Shown here: in pieces, positions 22,906 to 36,460 of the stretch
Layout of the letters: each line of letters starts with the position of its first letter
Position numbering within the stretch: the stretch's first letter is position 1
Assembly (NCBI RefSeq): GCF_910592395.1
Contig: NC_088312.1
Span: 22,639,292 to 22,703,291, forward strand
Length of the DNA: 64,000 nucleotides
Source: Lineus longissimus
Taxonomy: Eukaryota; Nemertea; Pilidiophora; Heteronemertea; Lineidae
Direction of reading: 5' to 3'
The notes under the pieces: model-generated
The model's input: only the letters and a program-made list of their open reading frames with translations
Database searches by the model: none
What the model was told of the DNA's origin: nothing
Program-made: the position numbers and the translations under genes

Positions 22906-25900
22906 AAACGGCTGTTACGGAAACCATAAATGGTCATTTCACAACTTTTCTATGTTGCTTGTGGTCAAGTGGATGTGATTCAGATGACTATAAAAAGAAA
23001 TTCCTTTTTTATTTTTTTTCATTTTCAAAACTTTGGTGTTGTTTAAATGAATATTTGTTTCAACTATACAATATGGTTGCCTTTTACTGCTTTCAACCAA
23101 TTCGATGTTCAGCGTTTCAAGAAAATATCTTGCTTTTTTCTTGCCAGGAGTGTGAAATTCATTTAGAGAAAGTTAGATGTAATCCTTTCTTCGATACTTA
23201 ACATCCTAGGGGATGTTCAGGTTCATCACATGACTAATGACTTAAGTTTTGCCAATGGAAGAAAGCAGGGCAGGGGAAATGTTAATTGAACATTGAAGAC
23301 CCAAGAAGGCTCAAAGCATCTAGAAGCTACTGTGGTTTTAAATCAGGGAAGTTGGCTCTGAACAGAAATTGACTAGAGGAATGCGGGGGGGGGGGGGGTT
23401 CTTATACGCCAGGTCTTAATTTGCACCCCGCATCATTTTTTTCATGTAAGTAGATATGTGATTGTTGAAAGTATTCTTCGTTAGCTGCTTTTGATGTAAT
23501 AAGTCACGCTAGAAACTGCTGATTTCTTCACGTTATCCCGGAAATATGCAACAGACATATTGAACAAGGAATATATTACATTTCTTGGAGAAGTCTTAGA
23601 TTATCCTGTCTATCATATCAATATCACAGTGGAAAAATAGCAACATCTTTGCTAAGTTTAGAAAACGAAGATTCAAATTTTGTGCAAATGTTGCCAAAAA
23701 TAACATAAAGATCTGATAATAGAAACGATGCTTTGGGATATCCCAAAAATAATGTAAGGAAGCTATGAATAGAAATAACATCTTGGGACGTCCAATCAGA
23801 TTCTATGAAACAATGACGCCGATGATGATACGAATCTGAGAATAAGGCTTTTCCTGAGAGTTTCGACTCTGTTTCCAGAAAGGGTCAAATTCAGAGGAAT
23901 CCTCAGCAAATATTAGCAGGGTTTATAGGATTATTTCTATTTTTATTCAATATTTCTCATATTTGATATGCGTCGTTATTTCTTGGTTCATATTAATGGT
24001 TGGGTGTGATATCAGACGACGAATGTCAACGAAGATTAAGAAATCGGAAGAAGACTAAGACATTTCCGACTTGAAGAAGTGTCGATAATGTTGCAAACAT
24101 TACACTTTACACTAAAAATAGCTAGTTTTTTTTTAACTTGGGGAATCCAGAATTACGTCATTACAAATAAACAATAGTTAATAATAATCATGATTTTTCC
24201 AATCGAAGTTTCTTGTGCGTATTACTATAATTAGTTTGCATCATCGCACCGGATTTGCTGATGTAAATAGGTGTCGCTAGTGGCAAAATAGGGAACCCTT
24301 GTTCAGTTGAATCCAACTCAACGTTGGTGCGCAATAGTGTACACAATGCACTACAGTATGTAGAAATGTTTGTCTTGGTAGCTTGAATCAGATTTCACAA
24401 ATCGATCTATTCATAGACCAATTCGATACCAATAGCGTAGGTAATAATCGATAGAGTTAATATACAATGGGTGTCAGATTGACTAATTGACAAGACGATC
24501 GTTAAATCTGGGCTTGAAAGAATTATCAGGGTTGAGCAATCAGCTCAAACAAACGTGACGCACTTCATGTACGAACATCAACAGAACGGATGTAACTAGG
24601 CCTACTCTTCATCAATCCCTTAAAAGTTTAGACCATCATTTTACTATCCTGTACATCCCAAGGATTGGTCCATCAAAAAATTAAACCAAAGAAATAGAGT
24701 ACATTTGAGAAGATAACACATGAAATTACTCACGACTAAGAATCTAATTTTGTCAGTTTAGCCTCCCATAGGCAAGAAACCGAGGATTATGGGTTCCATG
24801 ACATAAGCCAATGGAATTTAAACTGCGTATTATTAAATTGGTAATTCTGATCTCTCACTAGACAGAGGGGGTTGGCCCGATTAAAAATTTCTGACCGATG
24901 ACCAGGGAGCCAACTTTGTTAAGGTCAAATTGATTTCATGAGTAATTTGTTCCAAAACAACTGAATCACGAATGAAATAATAGTTGATTTGGTGATTAAA
25001 CATGTTAAATATAGATATCAGATATGTTTCAGCTGGGTGAGTAAGGATGATCTCTTAATGTTCACAAAATTAGTTACTAACAACAATGGAATAGAAAGTT
25101 TTGGGTCAGTAACCATTTTGTTTTTAGGAATACTCAGGTTGCATCCGTGATTGAGCAGCCAGAGGACAGTCTGTGGTAAATTAGACAGTTATTTTCATAA
25201 GCCAACATCATAGCCTGCAGAAGCTGTAATTTTTAAGGCAAGCCACCATCTAGAATTGTCCAGACAACAAATGTACCTAAAAGCGGCTATTTATAGTCTG
25301 ATCCGAATGTTCCTTAAAGCAAAAAAGTTATACACAGTCATTATTGTCCAGGCTTCTGAGGGGCGGCTAAGGCTGATTGCTTGTAATGACAGACACCCTT
25401 GTTGGCTACTGAAACCACAGCAACAACACAATGAGATGTTGGCCTACTCTCCAGGCCTCTCCGGTCACACAATCTGCTACCCAACAGAACGAACCTTACT
25501 TCTTTTTCCGTCAAGACGGTACCAGAATTGTTGACAGCGCAGCCAACACTATACAGGCTTTGTTACGAGAGCTTCATCCCCCTAGGTCTTCCGATCCAGG
25601 ACCTGGGATTCTCTCTTGTTAGGTCTATTTACAACAGAGTTGCATCCCAGGGCTAAGTTTTCATTTCTCCAATCTTTGGTGCAGAATTCTTAACCGGTTC
25701 TATTTCAGGATGGTTTACGATCTTTAAATGGAACTTGACTATTTCTGGATATTTGTTGATTCCATGATATTTCCATGTAGACATGGGCAGCATTTCTACA
25801 CATACAATGTAACAATGCACTGACTTGCAGTTCTAGTAATGATGAGATGTAGCAAGTGCACAGAGTTATTAACGTCAAACAGATGAATAATTTACAAGAT

Positions 25901-26283
25901 AAACAACAACCAACAACTATATCCACTTCAGGACTACATTTAATGACACCAAAGAAAGAATTATGCAATTCATAGTTCACCAAATATAAACTTCCAACCG
26001 AATAAGCTCACCTATTTATCAAAATTCTGAGTTTGGGGCTCTTATCAATACGTTTAATGACTTTATAAAGTAACATCAATCTTATGTGAATTATTTTTGG
26101 AGCAGAGAAGATGAGTGCATCTTCAGTCCCATCACCATAAAACAATAATTTCTTGCCAACAACAATTCTTCCAAATCATGGTCGTTAAATTAATTCAATT
26201 ACTTCACTCTTAGCACTAATGAACAATGAAACTGTCCTCTTTATCTTCTTCTAGATGACACCAACCCAGCAATCATGAAAGCC
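22906..26283. other. Intergenic DNA with one exon-like segment
   Basis: Mostly AT-rich with no gene recognised. A 14-base G run is at 23385-23398. A MEF2 consensus is at 24112-24121. At 25421-25620 the plus strand has a GC-richer open frame reading EPYFFFRQDGTRIVDSAANT and further, ending in a stop at 25621. It is free of stops from 25413, but splice signals are weak and I do not recognise the family; it may be a gene or transposon relic. Confidence 0.35.
23385..23398. repeat. Poly-G tract (14 G)
   Basis: Homopolymer run on the plus strand. Similar runs recur at 35561-35571, 38421-38447, 43688-43700 and, as poly-C, 59857-59866. Confidence 0.95.
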
Positions 26284-26870
26284 ATTGCTGTTCCTTCTTC
26301 ATTATTGCTGTAGGTGAAGATGGTCAACAATATGGTTCAGGTGCTGACTTGCCCCTGCTAGATGAGCATCAAGGTCCTCAAGGAGGTACCAAAGGACCAC
26401 TATAAGTGCACTAACAAAAATATTAAAGCACTTGAACCAATGCAGCAAAGACAAATGTATCATCACATTTGCTTCTTCATCATTGCGGGTACAGGCGTTA
26501 AAAAATGGTTCCTGCAGAGCCCCTGCCTTTCCAAACAGATTGATAATGTGCACCAAGGTCTTAGGGGAAAAATAATGACAAGAGCATCAATTTGACATGT
26601 AAACACTCGAAAGTTTTCAAGGGGGACCAAATGATCCCATATTCACAGACTTAAACATGAAAGCACTATAGAACCAACGCAGCAGCGACAAGGTGTTGCC
26701 TCTCCATAACTGCTGCTGCAGATGGTAAACAAAATGGCTTCTCCTGATGCTTTGCCTTGCCGAACAACTGATAGTGCACACCAATGTCTTCAAGGGGATA
26801 CCAAGGGGTTACCAGAGCATGAATACGATATAGAAGCACCCTAGAACGTAAAACAAGGTCAAAGTTGACT
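26284..26870. repeat. Three-unit degenerate tandem array (about 180-230 bp units)
   Basis: Units begin near 26284, 26466 and 26694. Each carries a CTGCTG or TTCTTC-type head, a GATGG or AAAATGG block, TGC-rich middle, a CACCAA(G/T)GTCTT core and a GGGG(A)-ACCAA tail; the words GAACCAATGCAGCAAAGACAA and GAACCAACGCAGCAGCGACAA mark adjacent copies. Minus-strand frames in two units share a WY-LED motif, so an ancestral coding unit is possible but unproven. Confidence 0.6.
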
Positions 26871-28454
26871 ATCAAGGCATCCTGACATGAAAAGATTCAC
26901 ATAGTTATTGGTTATGTTTCAAGTTTCCTTCGCATTGATTTCCCAATGTTGCCATGGTGGTCGCCAAGAGATGGGTGTGGCTAAACCAACTTACGGAACC
27001 TGGACATCCAAATTGACATATGTTAAAACACTGGGCTCTGATTGGTGAATTCCATTGCAGCCTTATTTGGTGATAACGTCTGGAGGTTTCATTCACAAGT
27101 TTTAGATCTTGTCGGAAGTTCCCGATGTTACATTCTGATTGGCTAAGACATCGTTCACGTTATCTCCCATATAAGGCAATATTTACTACCGGCAGTCCAT
27201 AACAAAGAAAAGGTATGGAATTTTTCGAAGAACTCCACAACTTCCGGCAGATTAGATTTTACTACAATTAATAAAAGACAAAGAAAATCATGAAATTAAC
27301 TGTAAACGATTCTCGTAACATTCCAGGGCTTTTATTCAGCATTTTTGATAAAATGTTTCATCAAATTGGCAGACAAAAGTGATTAAGAGTAACAATAGTA
27401 AAATCTGCCTCACAGGCTAATAGGCAGACAAGAATAGTAACATGACTGTAGCTTCATCTGGGGAGCCCTGGTTGTCAGGGGTCCGGTGTACCTGCAGGAT
27501 GGGGTGAAGTCGTATGATTCACTCAAAGTGACAAATACTTTTACCATGGGGTCATGAGGTATAAAATACTGCTGCCTTAAATATGTTAAATGAATCAGAG
27601 CTGGGTATTGTCACAGGGATCTAGGGATCCATCACCAAACGGGGGTAGGCCTACAGGTGATTCATAGTAATCTCTAAGTTTGGGAAAAGGTTTAAACCAT
27701 GAACATAAACGAAGTCATTTTTTGACCGAATGGGGGATCTTTATGTGTTGGTTTTGATAATTTTAGAAACTTAAGTCTGGTGTGTCATTCCATGACTGAT
27801 GTGGGAGATGGCTTTTTAGTTGAAATTGGTAACTTTTAGTTTTGAAGAATACCTATGGTCACCAAGGATATCCATTACTGAATTCAGGTTAGGCGTCATT
27901 TAGTAACCTCAGACTTTGAACAACATCTTAAACCTACAGTCATCATGGAGACACCAATTGTCATTTTTCCACAATCTTTTTTAAAATTCATCTTTGTCAT
28001 GGAACTTCTGTTATGGAATTCAATTTAACTCAACCTTCATTCATAAGTTCCTTCATGAAGTCATAGACAATATCATCATATCCAAAGTGATTCTCTTTTC
28101 AAACCCTCTTAACTTAAAGCAAGCTTCGGTGCTATCATTACGGTATCACAACTAGCAAAATAAAGACCAATATCGTCACTATTTCACAATCAGCAACAGA
28201 GCGTTATAAGTCTTCAAAATCCAAAGCAATCTTTCTAAGTAGTTTCCATATCACTGCAACCAAGCTTCCATTATATTATTAAATAATGCATTCTAATATC
28301 TTGCCTACGGCAAGTATCTTAACACAGGGAGTTGTAACTTGACATCCTTAGCTATGAAAATCTTGAAGCCAAGTGCGCGAACCTTAGGATTCAATCAGAT
28401 AAGAATACGGTTCAGATTTCCATACAGCAATACCAGCGAGGAGCAGCAACGCTG
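26871..28454. other. Intergenic DNA with a possible plus-strand promoter
   Basis: AT-rich with no exon. At 27138-27176 the plus strand has ATTGGCT followed by CATATAAGG, a promoter-like pair, but the spacing (26 bp) differs from the two CUB-gene promoters and no ATG exon with a good donor follows. Confidence 0.3.
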
Positions 28455-28650
28455 AAGTTTGAAGAATGCTTGAGTTGTCATTGTTGTATTGGAAAATGTT
28501 GCCTGATATGAACTGGTACCGAAGATACAGGTCTGATGTCCACAGTGCAGTAACGTTTACAGACGACACAGAGGCAGATAGAGAAATGCTTGAATCATCA
28601 TTGCTGTATTGGAAAATAGTGCTTGATATGAAGCAGTAGCGATGACAGGC
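28455..28650. repeat. Tandem duplication, 124-bp spacing
   Basis: GAATGCTTGAGTTGTCATTG (from 28463) and GAAATGCTTGAATCATCATTG (from 28587) each continue into TGTATTGGAAAAT, TGATATGAA and an AGATACAGG or GATGACAGG block. The minus-strand frame translates both copies as IFQYxNDxSSI, which reflects the duplication. Confidence 0.65.
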
Positions 28651-31600
28651 AACAAAAAGGCAGACAGACAAATGCGGTACAGTAATACAGTTTTATATCT
28701 AAAGCAGCAAAAGCATTGATAAGGTTGTTTTTATTCCCGTATTCAGACATAATATAAACTGACAATAACCAGTATGAAAATCGAATGTTGTGAAGAACAA
28801 ATCTAAAATTGCTGTTGGCATTGATAGCAGTAATTACAGCACATGTTGAGGTTGCTAATAAACGACCAGGTTGTAATCCGAAAGACAAGTCACTATCACA
28901 TCCTATATCAGACAGATGTACATTGCTTCAATTTCCAAAGCCACTGTAGTAGTGGAGGTCTCAAATATTGCTCTCGAGTGACAAACATTTACTCAGCTGA
29001 AAGGTCAATGGTCTGAATTTTTTATATCAGCTGTGTAAACCTTATGAAGTAGATTTGTTATGGAACTTAAACTAAGAGAGATTATGTCGAGTTTGGATAC
29101 AAAACTCAATATTCTCATTTTTGTACACCCTTCTCAGGGGATGAGCAACTATATTTGGCATCAGAATATTTTTCATTCAGAAATAAAAATTGCTAATACT
29201 CAACTTATCCATGTCAAGTTGCCTTATCACTCTATTTATTTGCAGCATAGAATAACATGTAGACACAATTGAACTATAAGCCTTTCAGTTAGAAGGATTG
29301 TATGTCCAATTTTTGAGATTTTTGAAATGTAGCATGGGGAACAATGCCTCGGACAGATTAGTCTGAGAGATACAGAAACCAAGCTGTCAGACTTTTCCTT
29401 CGTGATAAAGTACGACCATGGATTAATGGGTTCATGGACAGCGAGGTATGACAACCTCCAACTGAATTTGATGAAAAGGCGTCACAAAAAACCTAACAGT
29501 CCCTGTGCAATCATTCATAGTCCTCCTCATGATGTACAATTATCAGCAAACAGAGCTACGGAATGAATAGCAATGTCAGTAGCCGTACCCAAGGGAACCC
29601 TTGCTGAATGATAATATATGTCAATGGCCCCCCTGGTCATTCGCGACATGGCTTGATCATACTTGCTGGAAATGAAACTTCTGAATACAACAATACATCA
29701 AAGTCGTTACATTCACCAGATTAGAGCCAACGGGTCGGCCACCAAACTTTGGTAAAATATCCAAATGCCAACCTTAGAAATACCATAATATTATCAAACG
29801 CATACAGTTTAATGAATTCAATCGTATTTTAACATGTTAAAAGACATTAAGCAATGTTTCAATCAGTGAGCTATAGATGAACATTCCTAGATAGATGTGT
29901 TGCCAGATGGATCTACCTTTGTTTTAATTAAACTTTTAATGACTTGTTTCTGGTATTTTTATTAATTTGGCAAACCCAGTAGTCGAGTTTCCTTAGCTAG
30001 ATAATCTCCCCTTCTTCCGGCTGAGATTCGAACGAAACGGTTAACCATCGAACATTGGCTTCCAATACATGACCTAGTAACATCTCCTTATCTATCTGCA
30101 GGTGTACAGCAAGGTCACCAATATTGACAATCTCCTTATATGGTAAAGGAAGAAGGGTTCTGCGCAGACGATACCACAGGTGGAAACCCCAGTATCAAAT
30201 CCAGTATCAAACCAGAAGAAAAATCCTGGAAACTGGAGGAAAATCTTTACACCTCTAATCAAAATGTCAACAGGGACTGAAATGTGATCATATGTTGTTA
30301 GATTCAAAGATATTCTTAAGGAGGTTTGAGTTTTTTTAGGCCAGATACACCCACTTTTCCAGTCTGACAATGCAAGCTGATTTTCCATCAGCGAGTTTGG
30401 TGAAGGATATTACCAAGGAACCAATAATGGGAACATCGATAACAAGGAGCTTAGATAAAGCAATAGCAATGTGTTATTTAGCCAAAGTAATGATAATAAG
30501 TAAAAGCTTGGAGATATGAAACTCTCGAGTTTTTTGTTGTTGTTGATATTTCTGTTTAAAATCGATGAATAAGCCAATCTGGTCTCGAACTAATGGTCTT
30601 GAAGATTAGGTTTATATGCTTTATAAGAAGATTTTGGTTTCAAAGGCGATTGAATCAAGAATCGGAAATGTTAATGCAAAGATTTCATTACCAGGCAAAT
30701 ATTGGTGACTTTTGGTAAAACTTTTCTCATCAGTTCTGAATACTTTGATTATTGGTTCAAGAAAAGTCTTTATACCCAAGTTTTGTTCAATATAGCGGCA
30801 TATTTCACCCACGATTTAAGCTAAAATGGCGAGTGCAGCAGGGACAGAAAAAGCCATGAAATGTCACTAGAAAGCAAATGGTTTCTCTGTAAGAATGAAG
30901 CCCACATCATTACATTTAGAAGTCAAACCAAATAGTAAATCAATGGACATTTTAAGGGAAAGGTTTCCATTCTTTTAATTTTTTTACCGCTCAGCTACAA
31001 AGTTGAATAGGCTTATCTCCTTCATTCGAAGGGTTTCTCTTATAACTGAATGGCAACAGAAAAGGAAACGTTACAGCAACAACCATTTGATTGCAGAGCA
31101 AATATTTGACTATCACAGGGGAGGTTTTTACCGTCAACCTTTATCGAGCAATGTTTGATCGAGCAATGGCTTTATACCGAGGTTTGTTCACTTCAACGGC
31201 AGATTTTCACCGACAATGCCGGTGGAAGCGATGACAGGAAATGCTTTTGTCATCGCATTTCTCCGCAAAGAAACGCCACAAGATAAAAGCCATCGAGAGT
31301 ATGGGAAGCATGATTCTGAGAAAGCATCACTGTCATGCCATATACAGGGTTACCAGAATTGGCTTATATTCTGCGTTCAGAGCAACGTCGATAGACGAAG
31401 ATGTGAGAGTCAATAATGTTGTCGATAACAGGCCTAGCGCATTGGTTAGTGGTTTATCAAGTGTCTGTACATCGTGTTGCGACTGTTAGGACTGGCATCT
31501 TTTATTGAGCTCACATAGTAACGATCTGTTTATTATCAGTTTTTTGAGTATGACACATAATTTATTTCTCTAAACAAAATATATCTCTGCTATACGTTTG

Positions 31601-33689
31601 TCTTGTAACAGTACTATTCTTCAGTAAGTTCTACATTGTAAGACAAAAGGAGAAGATTAATCAAACACAGCTGAAATCCAGCATTCAGAAAATGCGAAAA
31701 GGGAACTTAACATTTCTGAATAAGATGGGGTTTACCACTTCTGATAGCGGAGGTGTCATATTGTCAAGGCAAGAAGGTAATTGTCATGGGGATGAGTAAG
31801 ACACAGTTTGTGTTGCCACAATTACTCAACCTCTTAAGAACTGAAAATAGCTCACGGTGGACGTTTTGCCAGCAAGGGAATGGCTCAGGAAAGCATCATG
31901 AGAGAAGGAGACTGAAGGCTGGTGGATTCAAATTGTCGATAAGGTATAGTTCAAGGATGTTGGTCCATATCTAGTTTAAAGAGAGACTCTAGGCAGGAAC
32001 CAGTAGGTCATATTACGTTACACAAAGTCACCAATAGGGGTCTCTTCAATCTAACAGGACATCGATACTATCATTAGTTGTTTGTGGAATATAATTATCG
32101 CTGAATCAAATACAACCTATCCCCCTAACTGTGCGTAATAGCCACTTGGAGAATACATATTTGACCCCCCTAGCCCCTGCGTGTAGTCCCCATTTCAGGT
32201 CACTAAAAAAAGTCTCATCCCCAAGACAACGATCTCAGAATTTTCCCCCATCAATAAAGTCACCATAAAAGGATATAATGACATTTTGTTTGCTCCTGTC
32301 TTGGCCTTAACACATCCTTTTGATGTTTCCCCAAACATCAGTCGATGTTTGCCCGGACAACAGTCCACAGTTCCTGCAATGATATATCAACTAGACGTAT
32401 GTGGGATTAATCAGACGTCATTACTTCTCAAAACAATTGTAGTAACACACTAAATCTACATTACTTGAGCTAACTTAGAACATTTACCCGCAAACGCAAT
32501 GTTAATAGCACTGATTTAAAAAAAATCAGCATGAATGAAAGTTTACGCTTTACGTCAAGTATGACTCAACCGAAAACATGAAAAATGGACTCCATAATTT
32601 TGAAAAGCCACAAAAATGATATAGACATTAACGCAATGAATGATAGAAATAATACATTTCCAAAAGTAAATTCTATTTTGATCCGGAACTGACTAATTAA
32701 AACGAAACCTAATCCATAAACGACTCAAAATAGACAACAATATTTCTCTGAATTGCATTCATGATGTCAATGTCTCGTTGGAATTTTGAAACTCAAGACC
32801 CGATTATGGATTCGTTACGTATTAATGTTCGATTCGTATCGGTACTTTGGCGATATGCCATTAGACGAAAGTAAGAATGAAAACAAAGGTAATGGATCGA
32901 TGGTAATTGATATCAATTCAAAGCAAGTTGAGGAGTTATGACGACAATCGGGCAAACCTTATGACTTGTGGTCGAAATTGAAACTTTCATTAGATTTCCT
33001 TCCTCAAGTATTTTTAGCAGAAACAAAATGTCCTTTAATTTTACAAGTTCAAAAGATAGCCGGAAGTAGAAAAGTCTCTCTGAATAATAGTCGACCCAAT
33101 ATTGAATGAGACACTTCTTCTCGAAAATGCAGTGGCCCAAGCTTGTTGTGAAAGCCATGGTTGATCAAACTTCCCCTCAGTTGGTTGTTCCAAAGAATTA
33201 GTACTAAAAGTTACGCGTCAATCTTTAACATTAATAGAAGTATCTGCCTGGTAACGACCAAAGTCCGCTTATCGACAACACCAATTCCTCTATGGACTTT
33301 AATACTAATTGCCTTCCTCGTCAGCTTATCTATGATGGTCACTCCTGTATCTTCCCAATTAATTGGTCAGATGAAGAAGAAAATGATACAGACGTCATGA
33401 CGTGCCTGATGCAATTGGGTAAAAAATCTTGCGCGATTGTGATAGTAATTACACATTACTAATGATCTAGGGCCGGTTGCACAAAACGTTTTTTTTCCTA
33501 ATGATAGCGTTAAGCTAACAAGAGGTTTCCTACAGAATGAATAAGAAACTTTTACTGCCAAAATTGACTATATACAGAAGCAACCTTTACTGACTACATA
33601 ATGACGTTTTTACACCGTACTATATTTGCCGTCATTACAACAATTTCAAGGATTAGAATTATCAAGAAAAAAATCAATTAATGTCAATT
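28651..33689. other. Intergenic DNA, no gene recognised
   Basis: Five kilobases of AT-rich sequence with only short frames lacking domains. Small local duplications occur, for example TATCGAGCAATG/GATCGAGCAATG near 31142. A segment near 30010-30060 resembles a tRNA T-loop but was rejected. Confidence 0.35.
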
Positions 33690-34690
33690 TGTTGACATCA
33701 CAAGGAGTGATCACTTTGAAGATGGTACAGGCACAAAGGCGCCTAATCTCAGTCTGGAGGATGGAGTTAAGATACTTATAAGTTACCGAAGATGTCCCAT
33801 TGAGCATGTGACGTTGCTTGATATTATGACGTCATCAAATTACGTGATGATCTATTTCAGTATATTGATGAAGTTAAACCTGTAGAAGGAGTAACAACAT
33901 CAATTACTGACAGCATAAAAGAAACAGTTCTTCCCAGTCTTGAGCTATCAGATGGAGAAAAGATGCTCCGAAGTTGTCAATAGGAGGTATCAGTGGAAAC
34001 AGTCTGATCATGCAGCATCACTCGATCATAGTATCACTCTTATGTTACTGTTTCGGTTTATAAGCTTAACTGGTTGATCAATTCTGCTTTCGATTTGCTA
34101 TTCCGAGGCACAGAACACGATTAGAAGCAAGGTGTCAATCTTTCCCTTTCAATAGCCTTCTTTAGCATACAAAACATATGAAAAGAAGATATTACCTGCC
34201 TGGTATGAGAAGGTCTGTCTATCTACAATTCCCGAATAGGCCCCAGTGCCTGCGCCAGAGAAAGCAAAACCAAGTGAGGCAGTAGACTTAGTCACCTTTG
34301 GCTAATAACCCTCACCGGGTCCAACTCCTTAGGCATACATCAAAAAGCTCACAAAGGCAATGGCAGACGAAGAATCCCGTTGGAGTTAACAAGTGTTAGA
34401 GTCAATATCTACAACTGACACCACAGATCTGTCTCATTTCCAAGTGACAATGACCATATCACGCTTTGGTCCCGAAGGGCTGTCTGACCATCGCTACAAA
34501 TTGTCACATCAGACAGGTAACTGTATCAAGATCTTAGACACAGGCTTCCATTTGTCTTATGGTGAGCTGGACGAGCTCAATCAACTTTTCAGTCGCCAAA
34601 GCCTTCCATCAATGCTGTCGTAAGTTGTGGCCAACGCCTTCAGCGCAGGCTCCTTATTCAGCTTTAATAGGTAGTCACTTTATTGACCAG
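33690..34690 (+). pseudogene. Possible decayed coding relic
   Basis: Several coding-like plus-strand stretches appear in different frames. Around 33720-33850 a frame contains VKILISYRRCPIEHVTLLDI; a shift near 33845 leads into DDLFQYIDEVKPVEGVT followed by a Ser/Thr/Lys/Glu-rich stretch to a stop near 33980; and 34393-34620 is open with SRFGPEGLSDHRYKLSH. The mixture of long codon-like stretches and frame breaks suggests a degraded gene or transposable-element protein. I do not recognise the family. Confidence 0.25.
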
Positions 34691-35690
34691 CATCACCTCC
34701 CTTGACCATAACTGCCGACTGGGAAAAGTAAAAAGAAGAAATTGCCTCACCTTATTGCAAGTTAACGAGTATTATCCCAAGGTTACATGAACTGGTTCCG
34801 GGGTTGACTCATTCTCTAATTCTACATGCCATCATACGGCCACAAAGTTTTTGGCACACAAAACTGCAAGAAGAAAAAAGAAAACTCACGTTATCATACC
34901 GCCAAATTGTCGTTAGATCACAAAACTGCAAAAAGTACAAAAGAAAATTCCTGTTTTTACATATGGCTGAAAAGTTGTCAAAACACAGATTCAGCGAAAC
35001 GCAAAAGAATATTTGCCTTAGTGTGTTTTCTTATGAGATTGACAAATAGTTTGAAGCAGATAGAGGATAATGGCACGGGCACTGAAATGGACATTAGCAA
35101 GGGCAATCCATGGGAAAAGCTGCAAATAACGTAAACATTGAAATTGCTTTTTTTCTGTACCTGTAGTCCCTAAGTCTTGACCAACAATCTTCTCATTTTG
35201 CTACAGCTTGTCACAATAAAAATACATCTCAAGATTATCATCATTGATTTAGAATCAGTCGTTCTAAACTGATCCGAATTAAATCTTTTCACTGCAGGCA
35301 GGGATCATTTCATAACAGATCTTATCTCAAACCTATGTTTCGTCCCTGATTATCGGAAATAATATCGGAAATCGACAATTTTAATCAAAAATTAGAAATT
35401 TCAATTTACGCTATGGGACCAAGGGTAAATTCTATTTCTTTCATGCAAAGTTTTTATGTCGCGTGCGTTCCTGTGGTTGGGTGCTGCAAAAACCTTCCAA
35501 TGTCCATTTCCCAAACAGATTTTTTTGTACTATAGCCGATGTCAAATGATGGGGAGGGGAGGGGGGGGGGGTATGTCTTATTACCGATGATATTTTCTGG
35601 GTTGCACCTATGGCTGTCCTTTAAGAACATATAGCAATATCTTTTTACAGTAATGGAAACATCATTTTACAACCAGACAGACAGAGAAAT
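34691..35690. other. Intergenic DNA, no gene recognised
   Basis: AT-rich, with a short AAAACTGCAA-AAG duplication near 34860-34950 and a G-rich run (GGGGAGGGGA then 11 G) at 35551-35571. Nothing else supported. Confidence 0.35.
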
Positions 35691-35779
35691 CTTTAAATGC
35701 AGATCACGGGATGTATCTACCTTATCCCTACTCGAGTAAATTTTTTATTGCTGTATTTACTTCATCATTTAGAAAAATA

Positions 35780-36460
35780 TATCACAGATTATTGCCATGT
35801 AAACTTTTTGCGTCAGTGGACATCTGCCTTTTAATGCGATCATAGACTAACAAATCGTTTGATACAGAAGGCCTTGGAGGAGAGATCAACTTTTTTCTCC
35901 TAAGAGGTTTTTTTTTCGCATTAATGTCTTTCATTTCGAAGCTCCAGGATATATCACAGTTCCTAGTCTAATGCACTTTTTTGCGGTAATGGACAATTGC
36001 CGTAGACAACCAAATTGGTAATCGCACAAGGCCTGGAGAAGGGCCATGTACTTCTTTACCCAAAACCGAAGGTAGTATGTTTGGCTGCATCTGTGTCTGT
36101 CACAGAGGCAGTCAAGATCATACCTCAATTCTTTGTCTTTTTAATGTCATGGCAGCTGCCATTTTTATGAGGTCATGGACAATGCAGAAGGCCTATTAAG
36201 GGGCCATCAGTCAGTCACGACACACTTTCCCATCATTTATCATGAAGAACGACCAGATCATACCACAGATCATACCACAATTCTCTTTTCACAGTTGTGA
36301 CATCTGCGTTTTTTATGTGGTCATAGACTGCCCAGTCTCTTAATGCAAAAAGCTTATTAAGGGGCGATCTGTTAGCTTCCATGCACTTTCCCATCACATC
36401 TCTCAAGCAATGCACATCACCATAATCCAACGTATCAATTGCCTTATATGGACTCAACTT
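35780..36460 (-). repeat. Four-unit diverged array with one coding-like copy
   Basis: Units about 150-170 bp long are anchored by GTGGACATCTGCC (35816), ATGGACAATTGCC (about 35988), a CATGGCAGCTGCC block (about 36150) and TGTGACATCTGCG (about 36297). Each continues with a CATAGACT or CATGGACA block and an AAGGCCT or AAGCTTATTAAGGGG block. The last unit is open on the minus strand (SPYKAIDTLDYGDVHCLRD, then a basic tail containing VKRELWYDL); the neighbouring unit aligns (GKVC, VHDLIK) but has stops. The array may descend from a repeated exon. Confidence 0.5.

Noticed and set aside
27138-27220. Plus-strand promoter like the CUB-gene pair
   Set aside because: ATTGG and ATATAAGG are present, but the spacing is wrong and no ATG exon with a usable donor follows.
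30010-30070. tRNA gene on the minus strand
   Set aside because: A GTTCGAATC-like T-loop is present but the flanking stem does not pair and no D-arm or acceptor stem was found.
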